Shown here: positions 62,938 to 64,000 of the stretch, in pieces | Layout of the letters: each line of letters opens with the position of its first letter | How positions within the stretch are numbered: position 1 is the stretch's first letter | NCBI GenBank assembly: GCA_963170055.1 | Contig: CAUJGJ010000434.1 | Coordinates: 96,001-160,000 of the forward strand | Source: Halisarca cf. caerulea | Taxonomy: Eukaryota; Porifera; Demospongiae; Chondrillida; Halisarcidae | Length of the DNA stretch: 64,000 bases | Direction of reading: 5' to 3' | The notes under the pieces: generated by a model | The model's input: the letters and a program-made list of their open reading frames with translations, nothing else | What the model was told of the DNA's origin: nothing | Database searches by the model: none | Position numbers and translations under genes: made by a program

Positions 62938-63395
62938 AAACCCTAGGGAGGGGGTGTAATTGTGTAGTGACCCTGGGGGACGGGGGTATTGGGTAGTGAC
63001 CCTGGGGGACGGGGGTATTGTGTAGTGACCCTGGGGGAGGGGGTGTAATTGTATAGTGACCCTGGGGGGGTGGGGGTATTGTGTAGTGACTCTGGGGGGG
63101 GGGGGGGGGGGTATTGTGTAGTGTGTAGTATTTGATGCCATTTGTTAGTGTTTTCTGATGTTAGTTTTGTCACTGTCTTGTGCTAGGTATCCTGTCTATG
63201 GCCAATGCTGGGGAAAACACAAATGGATCTCAATTCTTCATCTGCACTGACAAAACACCTTGGTTGGATGGGAAACATGTTGTTTTTGGATCCGTTACCG
63301 GTGGAATGGATGTTGTAGACAAAATGGAGGCTGTCGGATCGCAGAGCGGGAAAACCTCCAAAGATGTCATCATTGCTGACAGTGGAGAGCTCTGA
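57210..63395 (+). CDS. cyclophilin-type peptidyl-prolyl isomerase, two in-frame starts
   Basis: Three exons: 57210-57375, 57460-57645, 63187-63395; 561 nt, 186 residues from the first ATG. An internal ATG at 57276 gives 164 residues, the size of cyclophilin A. The enzyme catalyses proline cis-trans isomerisation. Family motifs: [20 protein letters not shown], the catalytic [43 protein letters not shown], and [12 protein letters not shown] with the tryptophan needed for cyclosporin binding. The 22-residue extension ([20 protein letters not shown]) is basic and hydrophobic like a mitochondrial presequence, so PPIF- and PPIA-like forms could come from one gene. Intron 2 is 5.5 kb and full of transposon relics. 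The next gene starts 116 bp downstream. Confidence 0.95.
57913..58892. mobile_element. piggyBac-type element, internally deleted
   Basis: TTAA at 57913-57916 and 58889-58892 flank ends CCTTTTGCCGTCC and (inverted) CCTTTTACAGTCC. Subterminal CCATAG...CAATAAATTGC motifs are also inverted at both ends. TTAA target plus CCY termini are diagnostic for piggyBac. At 972 bp it is too short for a full transposase, but a C-terminal relic is inside. Confidence 0.85.
58340..58641 (+). pseudogene. piggyBac transposase C-terminal relic
   Basis: About 100 codons include [15 protein letters not shown] and VPSLCI, resembling the cysteine-rich C-terminal domain of piggyBac transposases (HFP, CxxC, then a later Cys cluster). 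The usual CF.xYH end is altered to PALGHI. The DDD catalytic core is absent. Confidence 0.65.
58893..61110. other. cyclophilin intron 2, middle part
   Basis: No exon or RNA gene recognised. It contains a (TA)n run (60025-60060) and a small tandem near 60475-60530 (CATGCCAAG, TGTAGTGATTTGCAAC). Frames at 60168-60539 (-) and 59562-59866 (+) have no domain features. Confidence 0.4.
61111..61159. repeat. 49-bp direct repeat, left copy
   Basis: Repeated at 62225-62273 with one mismatch (starts GTCAGAATTGCCATAC). The two copies bracket the TIR element at 61184-62188 at unequal distances. Confidence 0.85.
61246..61533 (-). mobile_element. tRNA-derived SINE, copy 2
   Basis: The minus strand starts GGGGGGTGCTGGTGGCTCAG with a perfect A box TGGCTCAGTAGG (61510-61521). 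It shares the body ATTGATGAGAAGATGACCTA and AAACTAATTAGCA with copy 1, and ends in the LINE-type tail AGTAGCCTCAGGCTAAAGG (61290-61308) plus a (TTA)n tail. A possible duplicated GATAT flanks it. Confidence 0.85.
61570..61722. repeat. 19-20 bp tandem array
   Basis: Eight units of TTTAGAGAGGCAACGAATC or AAGG variants. The unit contains the reverse of the element's own terminal TCTCTAAA...TTCGT motif, so it probably arose from a terminal repeat. Confidence 0.85.
62335..63130. repeat. GGTATTGTATAGTGACCCTG minisatellite with embedded (GT)n
   Basis: Two blocks (62335-62545 and 62756-63125) of a 24-30 bp unit with variable G runs. They are split by a small transposon and by a GT array at 62803-62935. 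The array ends 60 bp before cyclophilin exon 3. Confidence 0.92.
62545..62755. mobile_element. TA-target MITE inside the minisatellite
   Basis: TA at 62545-62546 and 62754-62755 flank ends CCCTATATCAAGAAATATTC and inverted CCATAAATTGGGAAATTTCC. Removing the element and one TA restores the GGGGGTATTGTG repeat unit. The interior is AATATTCGCAAA-like and non-coding. Confidence 0.78.
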
Positions 63396-63511
63396 ATACA
63401 TAAATCAACAATAGATAGTGTGTGGTAGCGAACAATGAACTTCGTAAGATTTAGGATGCTTTTAGAATCTGTTTACTTATGTATAGGAGTGCTTAGAAAT
63501 CATCTAAGAAA

Positions 63512-64000
63512 ATGGCGTCAGTTGAGTCTAAGTCGCGCAGGCGGTCGAGTCAAAGCAAATCAAATACTAGTGAAGGTGCCGTCTCTCGAGACAAGCGGAG
63601 TGGGTTGGTAGTGCCTGAAGGATACTCGCCGTCTCATAAAAAGGGATCCAAAGATTCTACTCATAACGGTACGTGTGTACTCGACTCACATCAAACACCT
63701 TTCCAAAACAGATCGACTGTCTTCATTCATACAATTCGGATGTCTACTTAAGTATAGTGTTACTTGTGTATTTGTTTGTGTGTGTGTTTGACGTACGTAT
63801 GATTTTACCCGTACCGCGGGACGATGCCTTCAGACTCTTTAGATTTCGGGACAAAGCTAAGGTTGGCCGAAGCAGAAGTTGCCATTCTTCAACGGCAAAT
63901 AGCAGAGCTGATAGCTGAACGTACTCGATTGGAAGAAGAGTCGGTCCAGTACAAACTTCACTGGACGTATGCCATTCAAACATGCGGGTATTTGGTCGAA
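63512..64000 (+). CDS. unknown coiled-coil protein, N-terminal part
   Basis: Exon 1 (63512-63668) starts at an ATG, MASVESKSRRRSSQSKS, basic and Ser-rich. It ends at a phase-1 GTACGT donor. Exon 2 from 63834 (after CCTTCAG) continues in frame, SLDFGTKLRLAEAEVAILQR, with heptad-type spacing QIAELIAERTRLEEES, and is open at the window end. No family was recognised. The 116-bp gap from the cyclophilin stop implies a very compact promoter. Confidence 0.65.

Overview
The window looks like nuclear DNA of an invertebrate animal. Genes are split by GT..AG introns of about 55 bp to 5.5 kb. The proteins are metazoan (a DLG5-type MAGUK, a PTB adaptor, a hnRNP A/B-D protein). Short-TIR transposons, tRNA-type SINEs and tandem repeats are abundant. 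Very short gaps between genes combined with such repeats recall demosponges, but this is an inference and a cnidarian or other marine invertebrate is not excluded. Exon chains below were assembled by eye from splice sites, reading phase and remembered family motifs; no alignment was run.

Layout. 1-11.8 kb: repeat-rich DNA with several non-autonomous DNA transposons, a decayed CCCH zinc-finger fragment and one doubtful pair of coding exons. 11.9-41.6 kb, minus strand, four genes in tandem with small gaps: a PTB-domain adaptor (41.6-40.6 kb), 2-oxoglutarate dehydrogenase E1 (OGDH, 21 exons, 40.1-20.0 kb), a hnRNP A/B-D type RNA-binding protein (19.7-14.0 kb) and an IPMK-like inositol polyphosphate kinase (13.8-11.9 kb). 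From start codon back to the preceding stop, the gaps are about 470, 300 and 150 bp. 42.2-56.1 kb, plus strand: a DLG5-like gene of 19 exons, divergent from the PTB gene. 57.2-63.4 kb, plus: a cyclophilin with two in-frame starts, giving a possible mitochondrial and a cytosolic form. 63.5 kb to the end, plus: the start of an unidentified coiled-coil gene.

The genes are unrelated housekeeping, signalling and polarity functions. OGDH is the E1 subunit of the mitochondrial TCA-cycle 2-oxoglutarate dehydrogenase complex; the others do not form a pathway with it.

Most of the bulk is inside introns: minisatellites with 14-60 bp units, long CA/GT and GA arrays, a LINE with an open reverse-transcriptase frame, two tRNA-derived SINEs that share the LINE 3' tail, hAT-, pogo/Tigger- and piggyBac-type remnants, and a long foldback family. 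The most unusual pattern is that several tandem arrays begin exactly at the 5' splice site of an exon and repeat the donor in every unit.
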